Assembly (NCBI RefSeq): GCF_013778505.1
Contig: NZ_JAAOWU010000003.1
Span: 62,001-126,000, forward strand
Origin: Pseudomonas sivasensis
GTDB lineage: Bacteria; Pseudomonadota; Gammaproteobacteria; Pseudomonadales; Pseudomonadaceae
Length of the DNA: 64,000 nucleotides
Direction of reading: 5' to 3'
This document shows positions 54,444-63,829 of this stretch, piece by piece (within the stretch, counting starts at the first letter, position 1; the number at the start of each line of letters is the position of its first letter). Both the position numbers and the translations under genes were made by a program. The notes below the pieces were generated by a model. The model was not told the origin of the DNA and did no database searches. It saw nothing but the letters and a program-made list of their open reading frames with translations.

Positions 54444-55574
54444 TCAGTGCCCTGCCGGCAGGTTTTTGTCCGGACTGATGGCGATGGGCGTGCCGTTATC
54501 CAGCTTGAGCTGACCGGCGCTGACCACCTGCTCACCGGCGCTCAAGCCCTTGCTCACCAGCACCAGGCCGCCGCGTCGTTCGCCGGTCTCGACAAAGCGT
54601 CGCTCGGCGACCAGCAGCGGTTGGCCATTGGCGTCCTTTTCCAGCTCGCCGCTTTCGTTCTTCTTCTCGGCCACGGCGTACACCGAGTTGCCGTAGAGGG
54701 TGTAGGTAATTGCGCTTTCCGGCACCACGATCTGTGCGGTGGGGTTGGGCAGCAAGACGTCGAGGCTGGTGAACATGCCGGGCAGCAGTGTGTTGTCCGG
54801 GTTGGCCAGGGTGGCGCGCACCAGGACATTGCGTGTGCTGTCCTCGACCTTGGGGTTGATTGCGCTGATGCGACCGGGGAATTGCTGCCCGGGGTAGGCT
54901 GAGACCTGCACCTGCACGGTTTGGCCGATGGCGACCTTGGGCACCGCGTGCTCGGGGATATAGAAGTCGACATACAGGCTGCTGATGTCCTGCAAGGTGG
55001 CGATCACCGTGCCGCTGGCCAGGTAGTCGCCCACGTCCACCTGGCGAATGCCGATGGTGCCGCTGAACGGCGCGACAATATGCTTCTTCGCCAGCGAGGC
55101 CTTGAGCTGGTTGACCGTGGCTTTGTTCTTTTGCAGTTGCGCGGACAGGCGGTCGAACTCGCCTTTGGAAATCGCCTGGCTGCCCACCAACTGGCTGCCG
55201 CGTCCGTAGTCCAGCTGGGCCAGGCCCAAGTCGGCCTGGGCAGTTTCCAGCAGCGCGCTTTCTACGGCGCTGTCCAGTTGCACCAGGGGTTGCCCGGCCT
55301 TGACCTTCTGCCCGGATTCGAACTGCACGTCTTTGACCGTTCCCGCAATTTCCAGGCTCAGGTTGACGCCTTGGAAAGCCTTGAGCGTGCCTACCGACGG
55401 TAGGCGTTGCTGCCATGGCTGCTCGACAGCGGTGGCGACGGCGACACTCACGGGCGGCTTGGGTTTGGAAAAGACCTGGATCTGCTGATAGATGGAAAAG
55501 GCTTTATAGCCCGCCAGCAGCAGGACGATTAACAGGACGACACCCAACATGATCAGCATGCGACGGCGCAGCAT
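54444..55574 (-). CDS. RND efflux periplasmic adaptor protein
   Basis: The 376-residue adaptor has an N-terminal membrane anchor (MLIMLGVVLLIVLLLAGYKAF) without a lipobox, a lipoyl/biotinyl-like part (VKDVQFESGQKVKAGQPLVQLD), a helical hairpin (about 110-180) and the beta-barrel motif IVAPFSGTIGIRQVDVGDYLASGTVIATLQ. It bridges the permease and an outer-membrane channel. I chose the ATG at 55574 because AAGGAA stands eight bases ahead of it. The pump gene follows after three bases. Confidence 0.92.
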   Translation of the reverse strand: MLRRRMLIMLGVVLLIVLLLAGYKAFSIYQQIQVFSKPKPPVSVAVATAVEQPWQQRLPSVGTLKAFQGVNLSLEIAGTVKDVQFESGQKVKAGQPLVQLDSAVESALLETAQADLGLAQLDYGRGSQLVGSQAISKGEFDRLSAQLQKNKATVNQLKASLAKKHIVAPFSGTIGIRQVDVGDYLASGTVIATLQDISSLYVDFYIPEHAVPKVAIGQTVQVQVSAYPGQQFPGRISAINPKVEDSTRNVLVRATLANPDNTLLPGMFTSLDVLLPNPTAQIVVPESAITYTLYGNSVYAVAEKKNESGELEKDANGQPLLVAERRFVETGERRGGLVLVSKGLSAGEQVVSAGQLKLDNGTPIAISPDKNLPAGH

Positions 55575-55679
55575 ATTCCGGTTCCTTGGAAAAACTGAGA
55601 CAGACGAAAACAGACAAGCTCGAAACATTACTCCGAGTGTAGTGGGGATTCCAGACGGTATTTTTGACAGGTCAACGAC

Positions 55680-55769
55680 CCTGTAATAGCCCGACTTGCC
55701 GGCGATGGCGCATTCAAGCCCTGCGGCGATTTGAAGTACACCATCGCCGGCAAATCGGGCGGCTACAGG
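55680..55769. repeat. Long imperfect palindrome of a second REP type
   Basis: CCTGTAATAGCCCGACTTGC with CGGCGATGG is mirrored by CCATCGCCGG and CAAATCGGGCGGCTACAGG, about 30 bases apart. The core CCGACTTGCCGGCGATGG differs from the GTGGGAGG REPINs of this window. It lies between DUF1513 and the adaptor gene, both on the minus strand. Confidence 0.8.
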
Positions 55770-55775
55770 GGGATG

Positions 55776-56876
55776 TCAGATCAAGTGGAGATGGTTGTCC
55801 CAGAGCCCTGCTGGTAATTCCAGCGGTTTGGCGACCAACTGTTTCTGGCGGCAATCGTAGTAGCGGCAACGGCCTTGGCCGGAGGTGACGACAAACCCAT
55901 CCTCTACTGCACCGACCCCTGCGCAATCGGGTAACGGACCATCAAGACGCAGTTCGCCGCTGTCCATGTCCCAGATAAAGAAGCGATTGCCACGTGGCGC
56001 CGTCAATGCCACCAGGCGCAACTCGCTGTGCACCGCGACGCTGGCGGTGTAATGCCCCATGGCCTGCAATTGCTCGTCTGCCACTGGAAACGCCACGAAC
56101 GGTTGCCCCGGACGCTTGATCGCCAGCAACTCGGAACGCTCCTGGGACGGCCCCATGAACTGCTGCCCGGTAAGGATGGTGCCATCGCTGGCGATGCCCA
56201 TATGGCGCACGCTGTTCATCTGCTTGGCCAGGGTTTCCTTGCTGATGAGCGTGCCATCGCGCTGCATCAACACCAGGCTCGGCTCCATGGCATTGAGGTT
56301 CATCTCCACGCGGCTTTCGGCTTCGGTGCGAATGCCTCCATTGGCCACGATCAACGTCTCGCCGTCGGGCATCCATGACACCTGGTGCGGGCCAATGCCG
56401 TGGGTGGAAAGTTCGCCGCTGTGCACCAGCCGCTCGCCTTCGAACTTATACACACCGAGCAAGCCACGGCCGGGGTCTGACGTATCGTTCTCGGTGGCGT
56501 ACAGCCAGTCGCCGCTCTTGTGAATCACCGCATGGCCGTAGAAGTGGCGATTGGTGTTCGAGGTGATGGTTTGCAGCAGCGCGCCATCACGCAGGTCGAT
56601 CAGGTAACTTTCGGTGCCTGGGCGACGGGCGACGAACAACGCAATCGGCAGTGTCGGGTGGTTGATGATGTCGTGGCAGCGCTGGCCGACCTGAGTGGCA
56701 AACACTTGCTTGCCGTCCAAGTGATAGCCCACGGCGTAGTGCTTGCCGTCTGCATCATCGCGCGCCGACAGCAGCAGCGGCCCCTTGTCTTTCTGCTTGA
56801 ACAACGTCCAACCACCCAGCGTGAGTGCGCTGAGCAGTACGCTGCCAACCGCCAAAGCCTGTCGCCTGAGCATCAT
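55776..56876 (-). CDS. DUF1513-domain protein (beta-propeller-like, exported)
   Basis: The 366-residue protein starts with a Tat-like signal (MMLRRQALAVGSVLLSALTLGG) and continues with repeated blade-like segments such as HAVIHKSGDWLYATENDTSDPGRGLLGVYK and GIGPHQVSWMPDGETLIVANGGI, which suggest a beta-propeller. DUF1513 genes stand in operons with imelysins and di-haem proteins; their function is not known. It overlaps the imelysin stop by one base and is last in this operon. Confidence 0.88.
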   Translation of the reverse strand: MMLRRQALAVGSVLLSALTLGGWTLFKQKDKGPLLLSARDDADGKHYAVGYHLDGKQVFATQVGQRCHDIINHPTLPIALFVARRPGTESYLIDLRDGALLQTITSNTNRHFYGHAVIHKSGDWLYATENDTSDPGRGLLGVYKFEGERLVHSGELSTHGIGPHQVSWMPDGETLIVANGGIRTEAESRVEMNLNAMEPSLVLMQRDGTLISKETLAKQMNSVRHMGIASDGTILTGQQFMGPSQERSELLAIKRPGQPFVAFPVADEQLQAMGHYTASVAVHSELRLVALTAPRGNRFFIWDMDSGELRLDGPLPDCAGVGAVEDGFVVTSGQGRCRYYDCRQKQLVAKPLELPAGLWDNHLHLI

Positions 56877-57940
56877 CAGTCACCGTCGTTGGCGTTAAAG
56901 CCCAGTTGGATGCCCAGCGCCTTGGCCAGTTCGCCTTCGTGCAGGCGGTGGACGACGTTGAGGCTGTCATAGATGTCGTTGAGTTGCTGGCGACCGGCGT
57001 CATCGTTCAACAGTTCGTTGAGGGTGCGCTGGTTGCTGGCGAACAGTTTCAGGGACGCGGCGTAGGCGGCGTCGATTTTGTCGGCCAATGGTTTCTGATC
57101 CGACGGCAGCAGGCCACGCAGGCCTTTGTTGTCGACGCCGACCCATACGGTCTGGGCGGCAGCAAGGCTGGCCTCCAGGCTTTGCAGGGACGACTGGCTG
57201 CGCCACGCGTCGGCCTGGAACGGCTGCGGGATGCCCTTGGTCTGGCGGCCCATGGGCGTGCCGAGTTTTTTCTTCAGGCTGTCTAGGGCGGTCACTTGGA
57301 CGCGCAGCAGGTCGGCGATGGCTTCGTGGGAATCGGCGTAGCGCTGGTTCGGAAACTTGGTCATCTGCGCGAGCATGCCATCGGTGCTGTTCCAGCTGGC
57401 TAGGATCTCTTCGGCCAGGGTTTTCTGACGCTCGCCGATGGCCACCAACAGTGGGCAATAACGGGCTTTGTTCGCATCGTCGGCGATGTCGGTCTTGGCG
57501 TCGTAGAGGATGTATTCGTAGGCCGACAGGCCTTGCACGACTACGCTGGACTTGGCCAGGGCGGCGCCGTCGATCTGCGGCTGGCTGGTGACCAATTGCT
57601 CGACCTGGCGCCCGACCAGGTTTTTCTTGTCCGGCCAGAACTGTATTTGCCATGCACGGTTGCCCTCGGCCAGCGGGCCGATCAGCAGCGGTTGCAACTC
57701 GGCCCAGGCTTTTTGCGCATGGATGAAGTCGGCGCGGGCGGTGTCCAGGCTTTCCTTGCCCTGGCAGTAGGCGAGGGCGCTGACGGCCAACTGACGGTCG
57801 GCTTCGACCCAGCGGCTGTAGGTCGGCAGGATCACTTGTTTGGCGATCGCTGCAGAGGTCACAGCTTGCGGGTCTTGTGGCGAGCAGGCGCCCAGGGCGA
57901 GGGCGGCCAGGCTGGTGAACAACAACTTGGGACGGAACAT
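56876..57940 (-). CDS. Imelysin-family lipoprotein
   Basis: The 354-residue protein has a lipoprotein signal peptide (MFRPKLLFTSLAALALGAC) and two helical imelysin repeats (AWAELQPLLIGPLAEGNRAWQIQFWPDKKN near residues 92-121). Imelysins are periplasmic proteins linked to iron uptake. The family GxHxxE signature appears as GLSAYE, so the proposed metal histidine is missing and peptidase activity is unlikely. It is 31 bases behind the di-haem gene and overlaps the DUF1513 gene, so the three form an operon. Confidence 0.9.
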   Translation of the reverse strand: MFRPKLLFTSLAALALGACSPQDPQAVTSAAIAKQVILPTYSRWVEADRQLAVSALAYCQGKESLDTARADFIHAQKAWAELQPLLIGPLAEGNRAWQIQFWPDKKNLVGRQVEQLVTSQPQIDGAALAKSSVVVQGLSAYEYILYDAKTDIADDANKARYCPLLVAIGERQKTLAEEILASWNSTDGMLAQMTKFPNQRYADSHEAIADLLRVQVTALDSLKKKLGTPMGRQTKGIPQPFQADAWRSQSSLQSLEASLAAAQTVWVGVDNKGLRGLLPSDQKPLADKIDAAYAASLKLFASNQRTLNELLNDDAGRQQLNDIYDSLNVVHRLHEGELAKALGIQLGFNANDGD

Positions 57941-57971
57941 GTCGAGCTCCCTTCTGTAAGTGGGGCGAAGC

Positions 57972-59411
57972 TTATAAAGAATTCAGGAACGCCAGCAACG
58001 CAGCGCGCTGTTCGGCATTAAAGGACAACACATGCTGCTGCGCCGCTTGTGCCTCACCGCCGTGCCAGAGCACGGCTTCCAGCAGGTTGCGGGCGCGACC
58101 GTCATGCAGAAACTGGGTATGGCCACTTACGGTGTGTGTCAGGCCAATGCCCCACAACGGCGGCGTGCGCCAGTCGCGGCCACCGGCCTTGAATTCGCTG
58201 CGGTTGTCGGCCAGGCCATCGCCCATGTCGTGCAACAGCAAATCGCTATAGGGACGGATCACTTGGTTGGCCAATTCAGGCTCGGCGGCATTGGCTGAGG
58301 TGGTGAACGTCGGCTTGTGGCACCCCTGGCAACCGGCCTGGAAGAACAGGTTTTTCCCGGCCAGGACTTGCGGATCGTTGACCTGGCGGCGCACGGGCAC
58401 GGCAAGGTTACGGGTGTAGAACAGCACCAGGCGCAGAATGTTATCGCTGACTTCCGGCTCGCCATCGGCGCCATTGCCGTTGGGCGCCTGTTTGCAGGCC
58501 ACTTGGGCTTCGGTGCAGTCATCGAAGGGTCTCAGGGACGTAGTGAGGCCCATATCACCAGAAAACGCGTGAACATTTTGTTGATTGAGGTTGGGTTGTC
58601 CGGCTTTCCAGCCAAAACGCCCGAGCACGGTTTTTTGCTCGGCGTCATCCCAGACCTGATTGGCGCGGCCGACGATGGCTTCTTTATCGGCGGTTTTGGG
58701 GTCGGTATTGCGCAGGATGTCCGCGTCGCTGATGGCTTCAAGCAGGCCAAGGCCGATCATCGGCGGGGCGATGCGCGCCGAAAAACGGGTGTCGGGGTGC
58801 ATTGGGCCATAGCCGAGTTGGGTGATCTGCAGATCCGGCTTGCGCAGCTCGACGACGGTGCCGTCCTTGAAGGTGACGTTGACCGGTGTGTAGTCGACCC
58901 GCACTTTGCCTTCCGGAGTGACGCCGGGCACGGCCATGTCCTGCAATTGCCCGCCGTATGTCGGCTCTGGCACCACGCCTGCTTGCTCGATGAGTTTGGC
59001 GTAGGGTTGCTGATCCTGAGTTGGCAGGGCGATCGACAGGCGCACCAGCATCGAGACCGCATTGGCTGCGTCGGGCAACGGCGGGTGGCCACGGCCGTCC
59101 TTGATGTGGCAGTTCTGGCAAGCGTTGGTGTTGAACAACGGTCCCAGGCCATCACGGGCGGTGGTGGTGGACGGCGCGATCACCCAAGGACTGCGAAAGA
59201 AACTGTTGCCGACGCTGAAGTCCAAGCGGCGCGTCGGCGACAAGTTGGCCGACGGCAGGGAAAACGCGTTCTGGTCGCGCTTATTCACCGTCGTCGCGCC
59301 GCCTGCCCGCGATTCACCCGGCTCGGCCTTGGTGAACCTGGGGGCGTCATCGCACGCAGTCAGGCCCAAGGCCATGCATACGACGGACAGACGAAGAAGC
59401 GAACGGAACAT
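57972..59411 (-). CDS. Di-haem oxidoreductase-like (DUF1111) lipoprotein
   Basis: The 479-residue exported protein has a lipobox (MFRSLLRLSVVCMALGLTAC) and two haem-attachment sites, NACQNCHIKDG near residue 100 and AGCQGCHKPTF near residue 370. DUF1111 proteins resemble di-haem peroxidases and have been called thiol oxidoreductases without proof. The gene is first in the operon with the imelysin and DUF1513 genes. A candidate Fur-like site lies about 60 bases upstream. The ATG at 59411 starts the signal peptide. Confidence 0.9.
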   Translation of the reverse strand: MFRSLLRLSVVCMALGLTACDDAPRFTKAEPGESRAGGATTVNKRDQNAFSLPSANLSPTRRLDFSVGNSFFRSPWVIAPSTTTARDGLGPLFNTNACQNCHIKDGRGHPPLPDAANAVSMLVRLSIALPTQDQQPYAKLIEQAGVVPEPTYGGQLQDMAVPGVTPEGKVRVDYTPVNVTFKDGTVVELRKPDLQITQLGYGPMHPDTRFSARIAPPMIGLGLLEAISDADILRNTDPKTADKEAIVGRANQVWDDAEQKTVLGRFGWKAGQPNLNQQNVHAFSGDMGLTTSLRPFDDCTEAQVACKQAPNGNGADGEPEVSDNILRLVLFYTRNLAVPVRRQVNDPQVLAGKNLFFQAGCQGCHKPTFTTSANAAEPELANQVIRPYSDLLLHDMGDGLADNRSEFKAGGRDWRTPPLWGIGLTHTVSGHTQFLHDGRARNLLEAVLWHGGEAQAAQQHVLSFNAEQRAALLAFLNSL

Positions 59412-59471
59412 CGAGTTTCCTGAACGAGCGTGAAAAATATGGTCGCAAAGTCTAACAGGGCCGGGGGGAAT

Positions 59472-59488
59472 GAATAAGAGCAATTATC
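59472..59488. promoter_or_regulatory. Weak candidate Fur box between divergent genes
   Basis: On the minus strand GATAATTGCTCTTATTC shows an inverted GATAAT/TTATTC pair and fits the 19-base Fur consensus only partly. It lies between the di-haem gene and the nitroreductase gene. The link of imelysins to iron makes it worth noting. Confidence 0.3.
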
Positions 59489-59549
59489 GTTTGGTGGTCG
59501 CCGGTTTATTCCCGCTAGAATGACCGCACATTTTTTCTGGAGGTGGCCA

Positions 59550-60113
59550 ATGCAGGCTCTCGACGCTTTGCTCAACCGTGTTTCCGTGCCGCGTTTGCTG
59601 GAGCCGGCACCGACCCAGGAGCAGCGCGACGTGCTGTTCGCCGCTGCCATGCGTGCACCCGACCACGGTCAATTGCGCCCTTGGCGTTTCCTCACCGTAG
59701 AAGGCGCCGCCCGTGAGCAGATGGGGACGCTGCTGGCCGAGGCTGCACGCCTGCAAGACGCCGACGCCCCGCAAGCCGCCATCGACAAGGCCCAGAACGG
59801 CCCATTGCGCGCACCGTTGGTGGTGGTGGTGATCGCCCGTTTGCAGGAGCACTTCAAGGTACCCAAGTCTGAGCAACTGCTGGCGGCGGCCTGTGCGGCC
59901 CACGGCATTCTGTTGGCGGCCTATGCCCAAGGGATTGGTGCGGTGTGGCGTACGGGTGAGTTGTCCTACTCGGCCCACGTTGCCAAAGGCCTGGGGCTGA
60001 CGGCGGATGAGGAAGTGATTGGCTTCCTCTATTTGGGTACCCCGCAGAACCCGCCGCGTACGGCGCCGAAGGAAGATGTGGCGGCGTTTGTGCAGGCTTG
60101 GACGGGTCTCTAA
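59550..60113 (+). CDS. Nitroreductase family protein (YdjA-like)
   Basis: The 187-residue flavoprotein matches the small YdjA-type nitroreductases: LNRVSVPRLLEPAPTQEQRDVLFAAAMRAPDHGQLRPWRFL near the start (FMN-binding region), AAACAAHGILLAAYAQGIGAVWRTG and VIGFLYLGTPQ near the end. These use NAD(P)H and FMN on unknown physiological substrates. The ATG at 59550 follows GGAGGTGG at a good distance. It is divergent from the di-haem operon. Confidence 0.92.
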   Translation: MQALDALLNRVSVPRLLEPAPTQEQRDVLFAAAMRAPDHGQLRPWRFLTVEGAAREQMGTLLAEAARLQDADAPQAAIDKAQNGPLRAPLVVVVIARLQEHFKVPKSEQLLAAACAAHGILLAAYAQGIGAVWRTGELSYSAHVAKGLGLTADEEVIGFLYLGTPQNPPRTAPKEDVAAFVQAWTGL

Positions 60114-60128
60114 GCAGTACGCGATCAA

Positions 60129-60223
60129 AATGTGGGAGGGGGCTTGCCCCCGATAGCGGTGTCTCAGTCAATGAATCTGCTGACTGACACACCGCTATCG
60201 GGGGCAGGCCCCCTCCCACATTT
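60129..60223. repeat. REPIN, outward-facing type, between convergent genes
   Basis: Begins ATGTGGGAGGGGGCTTGCCC and ends GGGCAGGCCCCCTCCCACAT; the inner part CACCGCTATCGGGGG mirrors CCCCCGATAGCGGTG. It lies between the nitroreductase and the chemoreceptor gene. Confidence 0.9.
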
Positions 60224-60238
60224 CACCTGTGGTGTTTC

Positions 60239-62377
60239 TTAAACCTTGAACTGATCCATGAGTTTCATCTGCTGGCTGGCCAACGCATTGAGTTGGCTGC
60301 TGATAGCCGCCGATTCGGTGGCCTGGCCGGTGAGGGTTTCGGTCACGGTGCGGATCGCCGAGACGTTACGGTTGACCTCTTCGGCCACCGCGCTCTGTTG
60401 TTCGGCGGCGCTGGCGATTTGCAGGTTCATGTCGCTGATCACCGTCACGGCGTCGCTGATCTTGCCCAAGGCCTGCACGGCCTGATGGATCTGCCCGGCA
60501 TTGCTCTGGGCCTGGCTTTGGCTTGAGTGCATCGTCGCGACCACGCCACGGGTGCCGCTCTGGATGCGTTCGATCACCAGGCGGATCTCCTCCACGGAAT
60601 CCTGGGTGCGCTTGGCCAAGTTACGGACTTCGTCGGCCACCACCGCAAAGCCGCGGCCGCTTTCGCCCGCGCGTGCCGCTTCAATCGCCGCGTTCAGCGC
60701 CAGCAGGTTGGTCTGTTCGGCAATGCTGCGGATCACTTCCAGCACCGAACCGATTTGCTCGCTGTTGACTGCCAGGGCTTCGACTTCGCCCACGGCCCTG
60801 CTGACTTCTTCGGCGAGGATCGTGATATCCCGCGTACTCTTTTCAATGATCTGCATGCCTTCGCGCGCCGACTGATCGGCACCGCGTGCCGCGCTGGCGG
60901 CATTCGAGGCGCTGTTGGCGACGTCATGGGCGGTGGCGCTCATTTCGTTGGACGCCGTGGCCACTTGGTCGATTTCACGGAACTGCACCTGCATGCCTTC
61001 GCTGGTCTGGCGGGCGATGGCCGAGGACTGGTCCGCCGTGCCGCGGGCCTCGGTGATGCTTTGCTTGATCTGGGCGATAGTCGGTTGCAGCTTGTCGAGG
61101 AAGCGGTTGAACCAGTTCACCAGTTCGCCCAGTTCATCCTTTTTACTGTAGGCCAAGCGTTGGGTGAGGTCGCCGTCGCCGCTGGCGATGTCCTTGAGCA
61201 TCGCGGCCACGCTGTTGATCGGGCGGGTTACGCCGGTGGCGGTCAGCCAGATCAGCAGCAAACCCAGGAGCCCGGCGGCAGCGCCCACCAGCAAGGCCTT
61301 GAGGGTGCCGGTCGCCTGGGCTTTGTCGAGGACCTCCTGCAGTTTTACGGTGTCGGCCAGCATCACGTGTTTGGGCAGTTTAATCACCACCCCCCAGGCT
61401 TTGGCATCGGCGATCGGCTTGACTGCGTAGACCGCACGAATCGTATCGCCCTGCTCAAGATTGACGTGGCTGTCATTGGCCAGCAGTTGCACGATCTCAT
61501 TGCCCTCGGCGCCCAGCGTATCGATCAGATTTTTGCCGACCCGCGCAGGCTCGCCGCTGTAGGCGGCAATCAGACCGGTGCTGGAGATAACCTCCAGGTG
61601 CGCGGCGCCATCGAACAGCGTCTTTTGGGCCGCATCAGCCAGGGTTTGCAGGCTGTTGAGCGCAATGTCCACACCCACCACACCAATCACTTTTCCATCC
61701 ACCAGCAGCGGTTGGGAAATGGTGGTCATCAGTACCGGTTTGCCGGCCACAGTGTCTTCGTACGGATCCAAGAGGCAGGTGCTGCGGGTGTCACGTGGGC
61801 AGGTGTACCAGATGTTGTAGGGTGTGCCGTTTAGGTTGGGGGTGGTCTTGGTCAGGTCTTCCTCGACCATGATGGTGTTCAGGCCTTCACCCCCGGCACG
61901 GCTCCAGTAGCTGGAAAAGCGGCCTTTTTCATTGGAGACGCGGGCCTTGTCGTTGATGAATTCGCTGTCCTTACCGTCCAAGCCATCGGGCTCGAACGAC
62001 AGCCAGATTCCGAGCACCTTGTTGTTGCGTTCAAAGGCGGTTTTCAGGCTCTGATTGAGTTCTTCGCGAAGGGCTGCGGGCTCCAGAGCACGTTTGGCGG
62101 CGAGGTTGCGCAAGTCTTTGACTTGGTCGGCCAGGGCGGTGACCGCGGTTAGATTCTCGCCGAAGGTTTTCTGCAACTGCACCGCTTGTTCAGCGGCCCT
62201 TGCCTGCAACAGGCTTTGCACGCTGCTGGTGAGCATGCGTGAACTTGAATCGCTGATCAGATGGTCGTTCTGGTCCGTTTCGTACAGATTGATGCTCACG
62301 ATCAGCGTAATCACCCCCAGCAGGCAAAGGCCGGACAGCAGCACGATTTTCAAGCGGATAGAGAGGGTGTCGAACAT
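60239..62377 (-). CDS. Methyl-accepting chemotaxis protein with dCache sensor domain
   Basis: The 712-residue chemoreceptor has a membrane helix at the N-terminus ([22 protein letters not shown]), a long periplasmic dCache domain (about 45-365, with [33 protein letters not shown]), a second helix ([22 protein letters not shown]), HAMP (about 395-450) and the cytoplasmic signalling hairpin with [31 protein letters not shown]. It reports a chemical to the CheA/CheW array. dCache domains often bind amino acids or organic acids; the ligand here is unknown. The ATG at 62377 places the first helix as usual. Confidence 0.94.
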   Translation of the reverse strand: MFDTLSIRLKIVLLSGLCLLGVITLIVSINLYETDQNDHLISDSSSRMLTSSVQSLLQARAAEQAVQLQKTFGENLTAVTALADQVKDLRNLAAKRALEPAALREELNQSLKTAFERNNKVLGIWLSFEPDGLDGKDSEFINDKARVSNEKGRFSSYWSRAGGEGLNTIMVEEDLTKTTPNLNGTPYNIWYTCPRDTRSTCLLDPYEDTVAGKPVLMTTISQPLLVDGKVIGVVGVDIALNSLQTLADAAQKTLFDGAAHLEVISSTGLIAAYSGEPARVGKNLIDTLGAEGNEIVQLLANDSHVNLEQGDTIRAVYAVKPIADAKAWGVVIKLPKHVMLADTVKLQEVLDKAQATGTLKALLVGAAAGLLGLLLIWLTATGVTRPINSVAAMLKDIASGDGDLTQRLAYSKKDELGELVNWFNRFLDKLQPTIAQIKQSITEARGTADQSSAIARQTSEGMQVQFREIDQVATASNEMSATAHDVANSASNAASAARGADQSAREGMQIIEKSTRDITILAEEVSRAVGEVEALAVNSEQIGSVLEVIRSIAEQTNLLALNAAIEAARAGESGRGFAVVADEVRNLAKRTQDSVEEIRLVIERIQSGTRGVVATMHSSQSQAQSNAGQIHQAVQALGKISDAVTVISDMNLQIASAAEQQSAVAEEVNRNVSAIRTVTETLTGQATESAAISSQLNALASQQMKLMDQFKV

Positions 62378-62513
62378 AGGTTCACTCACGAATGGTCTTG
62401 TTGGAATGCACAGCACGGCCAAGTCCATTCAGCGCTATATCCGGAGCATCGGCGCGGTAGGGGCTTTCATGAGCAGAAGGCGATGGGCGGTAGGAAAACG
62501 CCTACAGGTAGGG

Positions 62514-62915
62514 TTATACGGGCTGTGCGAGCCGTTCGGGGCGTGACCAGATCCACAGATTGCCCAGGCTCATCCCGGCAATCGCCAGGTAGATGGGCCA
62601 GCCATGGTCGAGCATCACCAGCATCAGGATCGCGCACAACAGCATGCTCACGGTGGCGCTGACTTTGGCCCGGCGCGCGATGATCTTGCCGTTGCGCCAG
62701 TTGAACAGGATCGGCCCAAACAGGCGGTGGTTTTCCAGCCAGGCGCTGAGGCGTGGCGAGCTTTTGGTCGCGGCCCAGGTGGCCAGCAGGATGAACTCGG
62801 TGGTGGGCAAACCGGGTATCACAATCGCCACCAGCCCGATGCCCAGGCTGACATAGGCCAGCAGGCCGAACAGGATCTGTGCGATTTTCGAGGTGGATTG
62901 GGTTTTGCCAGTCAT
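62514..62915 (-). CDS. YbaN-like (DUF454) membrane protein
   Basis: The 133-residue protein has three to four membrane segments: ILFGLLAYVSLGIGLVAIVIPGLPTTEFILLATWAATKSSPRL carries the DUF454 hallmark (IPGLPTTEFILLA), followed by FNWRNGKIIARRAK and two C-terminal helices. YbaN-type proteins are of unknown function. It is a single gene; the REPIN at 63 kb separates it from the haem-oxygenase gene. Confidence 0.9.
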   Translation of the reverse strand: MTGKTQSTSKIAQILFGLLAYVSLGIGLVAIVIPGLPTTEFILLATWAATKSSPRLSAWLENHRLFGPILFNWRNGKIIARRAKVSATVSMLLCAILMLVMLDHGWPIYLAIAGMSLGNLWIWSRPERLAQPV

Positions 62916-62969
62916 GGTGAAGCTTTTCTTGGGGAAGGTTACAAAAAAGTCCGAACTTAAATGCGATCA

Positions 62970-63063
62970 AAATGTGGGAGGGGGCTTGCCCCCGATGGCG
63001 GTGGGTCAGTTACCTATTTGTTGGCTGATGCACCGCTATCGGGGGCAAACCCCCTCCCACATT
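62970..63063. repeat. REPIN, outward-facing type
   Basis: Begins ATGTGGGAGGGGGCTTGCCC and ends GCAAACCCCCTCCCACATTG, with GATGGCGGTG mirrored by CACCGCTATC. It is downstream of the haem-oxygenase gene and upstream of the ybaN-like gene. Confidence 0.88.
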
Positions 63064-63086
63064 GGGTTGCATTTCAATTTGCGGGA

Positions 63087-63695
63087 TCAGGCCAGTTCAG
63101 GGGCGCTAGCGTACGCCTGTTCCAGCAACACGGTGAAGCGCACAAACGCATCCACCGCGCCTTTTTCTACTGCGGCCTCTTCCTCGGGGCTGAATTGCAG
63201 GCCGTCGAGGGTGCGGGTGAAGCGCTTCCAGCCTTCGGCACGACCGCCGGCTGGCTCACCCAAGTGGCGGGCCCCAAAGGTTTCGCTCAAGCCGAGGCCT
63301 ACGGCGCGCTTGATCAGGAACGCGGCGCCCAACTTGGAGCCTTCCGAGACGAACAGCCAGCCCAGGGCTTCGGCTTTGCTCGGGTTGCTCACTGCACCGG
63401 CCACCGCGGCCGGTACTTCGGTGTCCAGGTCGGCGAGGTCCAGCTTGGCGGCTTCGGCGCGGCAGCGTGCGGCCAGGTCAGGCACGATCTTGATCAGTTC
63501 GGCGTCGTTGTACAGGGCCACCAGTTCCGACTGGAACAGGTACTGCGCCACCACGAAACGGGCAAAGTTGGCCTGGGTTTCGAACGGGGCATGGGCCTTC
63601 ACCAGTGCATCCAGCTTGGTGTGCGGCTCGTTGGTGATCTGGTTCAGGCGCTGGGAGCGCAGGCTTGGACGTTCTGCGTTAGGAGAAGCGGTCAT
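63087..63695 (-). CDS. Biliverdin-producing haem oxygenase
   Basis: The 202-residue protein belongs to the bacterial haem oxygenase family (HemO/PigA-type). The proximal haem ligand is probably His25 in NEPHTKLDALVKAHAPF, and the distal-helix region is ALGWLFVSEGSKLGAAFLIKRA. It opens haem to biliverdin, CO and iron. The gene lies beside the TonB-dependent haem receptor, which fits use of haem iron. AAGGA stands ahead of the ATG. A terminator separates it from the receptor gene. Confidence 0.9.
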   Translation of the reverse strand: MTASPNAERPSLRSQRLNQITNEPHTKLDALVKAHAPFETQANFARFVVAQYLFQSELVALYNDAELIKIVPDLAARCRAEAAKLDLADLDTEVPAAVAGAVSNPSKAEALGWLFVSEGSKLGAAFLIKRAVGLGLSETFGARHLGEPAGGRAEGWKRFTRTLDGLQFSPEEEAAVEKGAVDAFVRFTVLLEQAYASAPELA

Positions 63696-63776
63696 GAAAA
63701 AGTCCTTGAGAAGGGGAGCGCCTTGGTGCCCGAAAGAGAGCGGTTATCAACTAGACGAACAAGAAGACGCGGCACA

Positions 63777-63819
63777 GTAAAAAATCCTCACCTCGTCGTT
63801 GATATTTCGACGAGGTGAG
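63777..63819 (-). terminator. Terminator of the TonB-dependent receptor gene
   Basis: CTCACCTCGTCG and CGACGAGGTGAG are perfect 12-base arms; on the minus strand GATTTTTTA follows. It sits between the receptor stop and the haem-oxygenase start. Confidence 0.85.
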
Positions 63820-63829
63820 AAGGGCTTGG

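Noticed and set aside
60129..60223. Repeat clusters as a possible CRISPR array
   Set aside because: The units are palindromic pairs scattered over tens of kilobases, without regular spacers or cas genes; they are REPINs.
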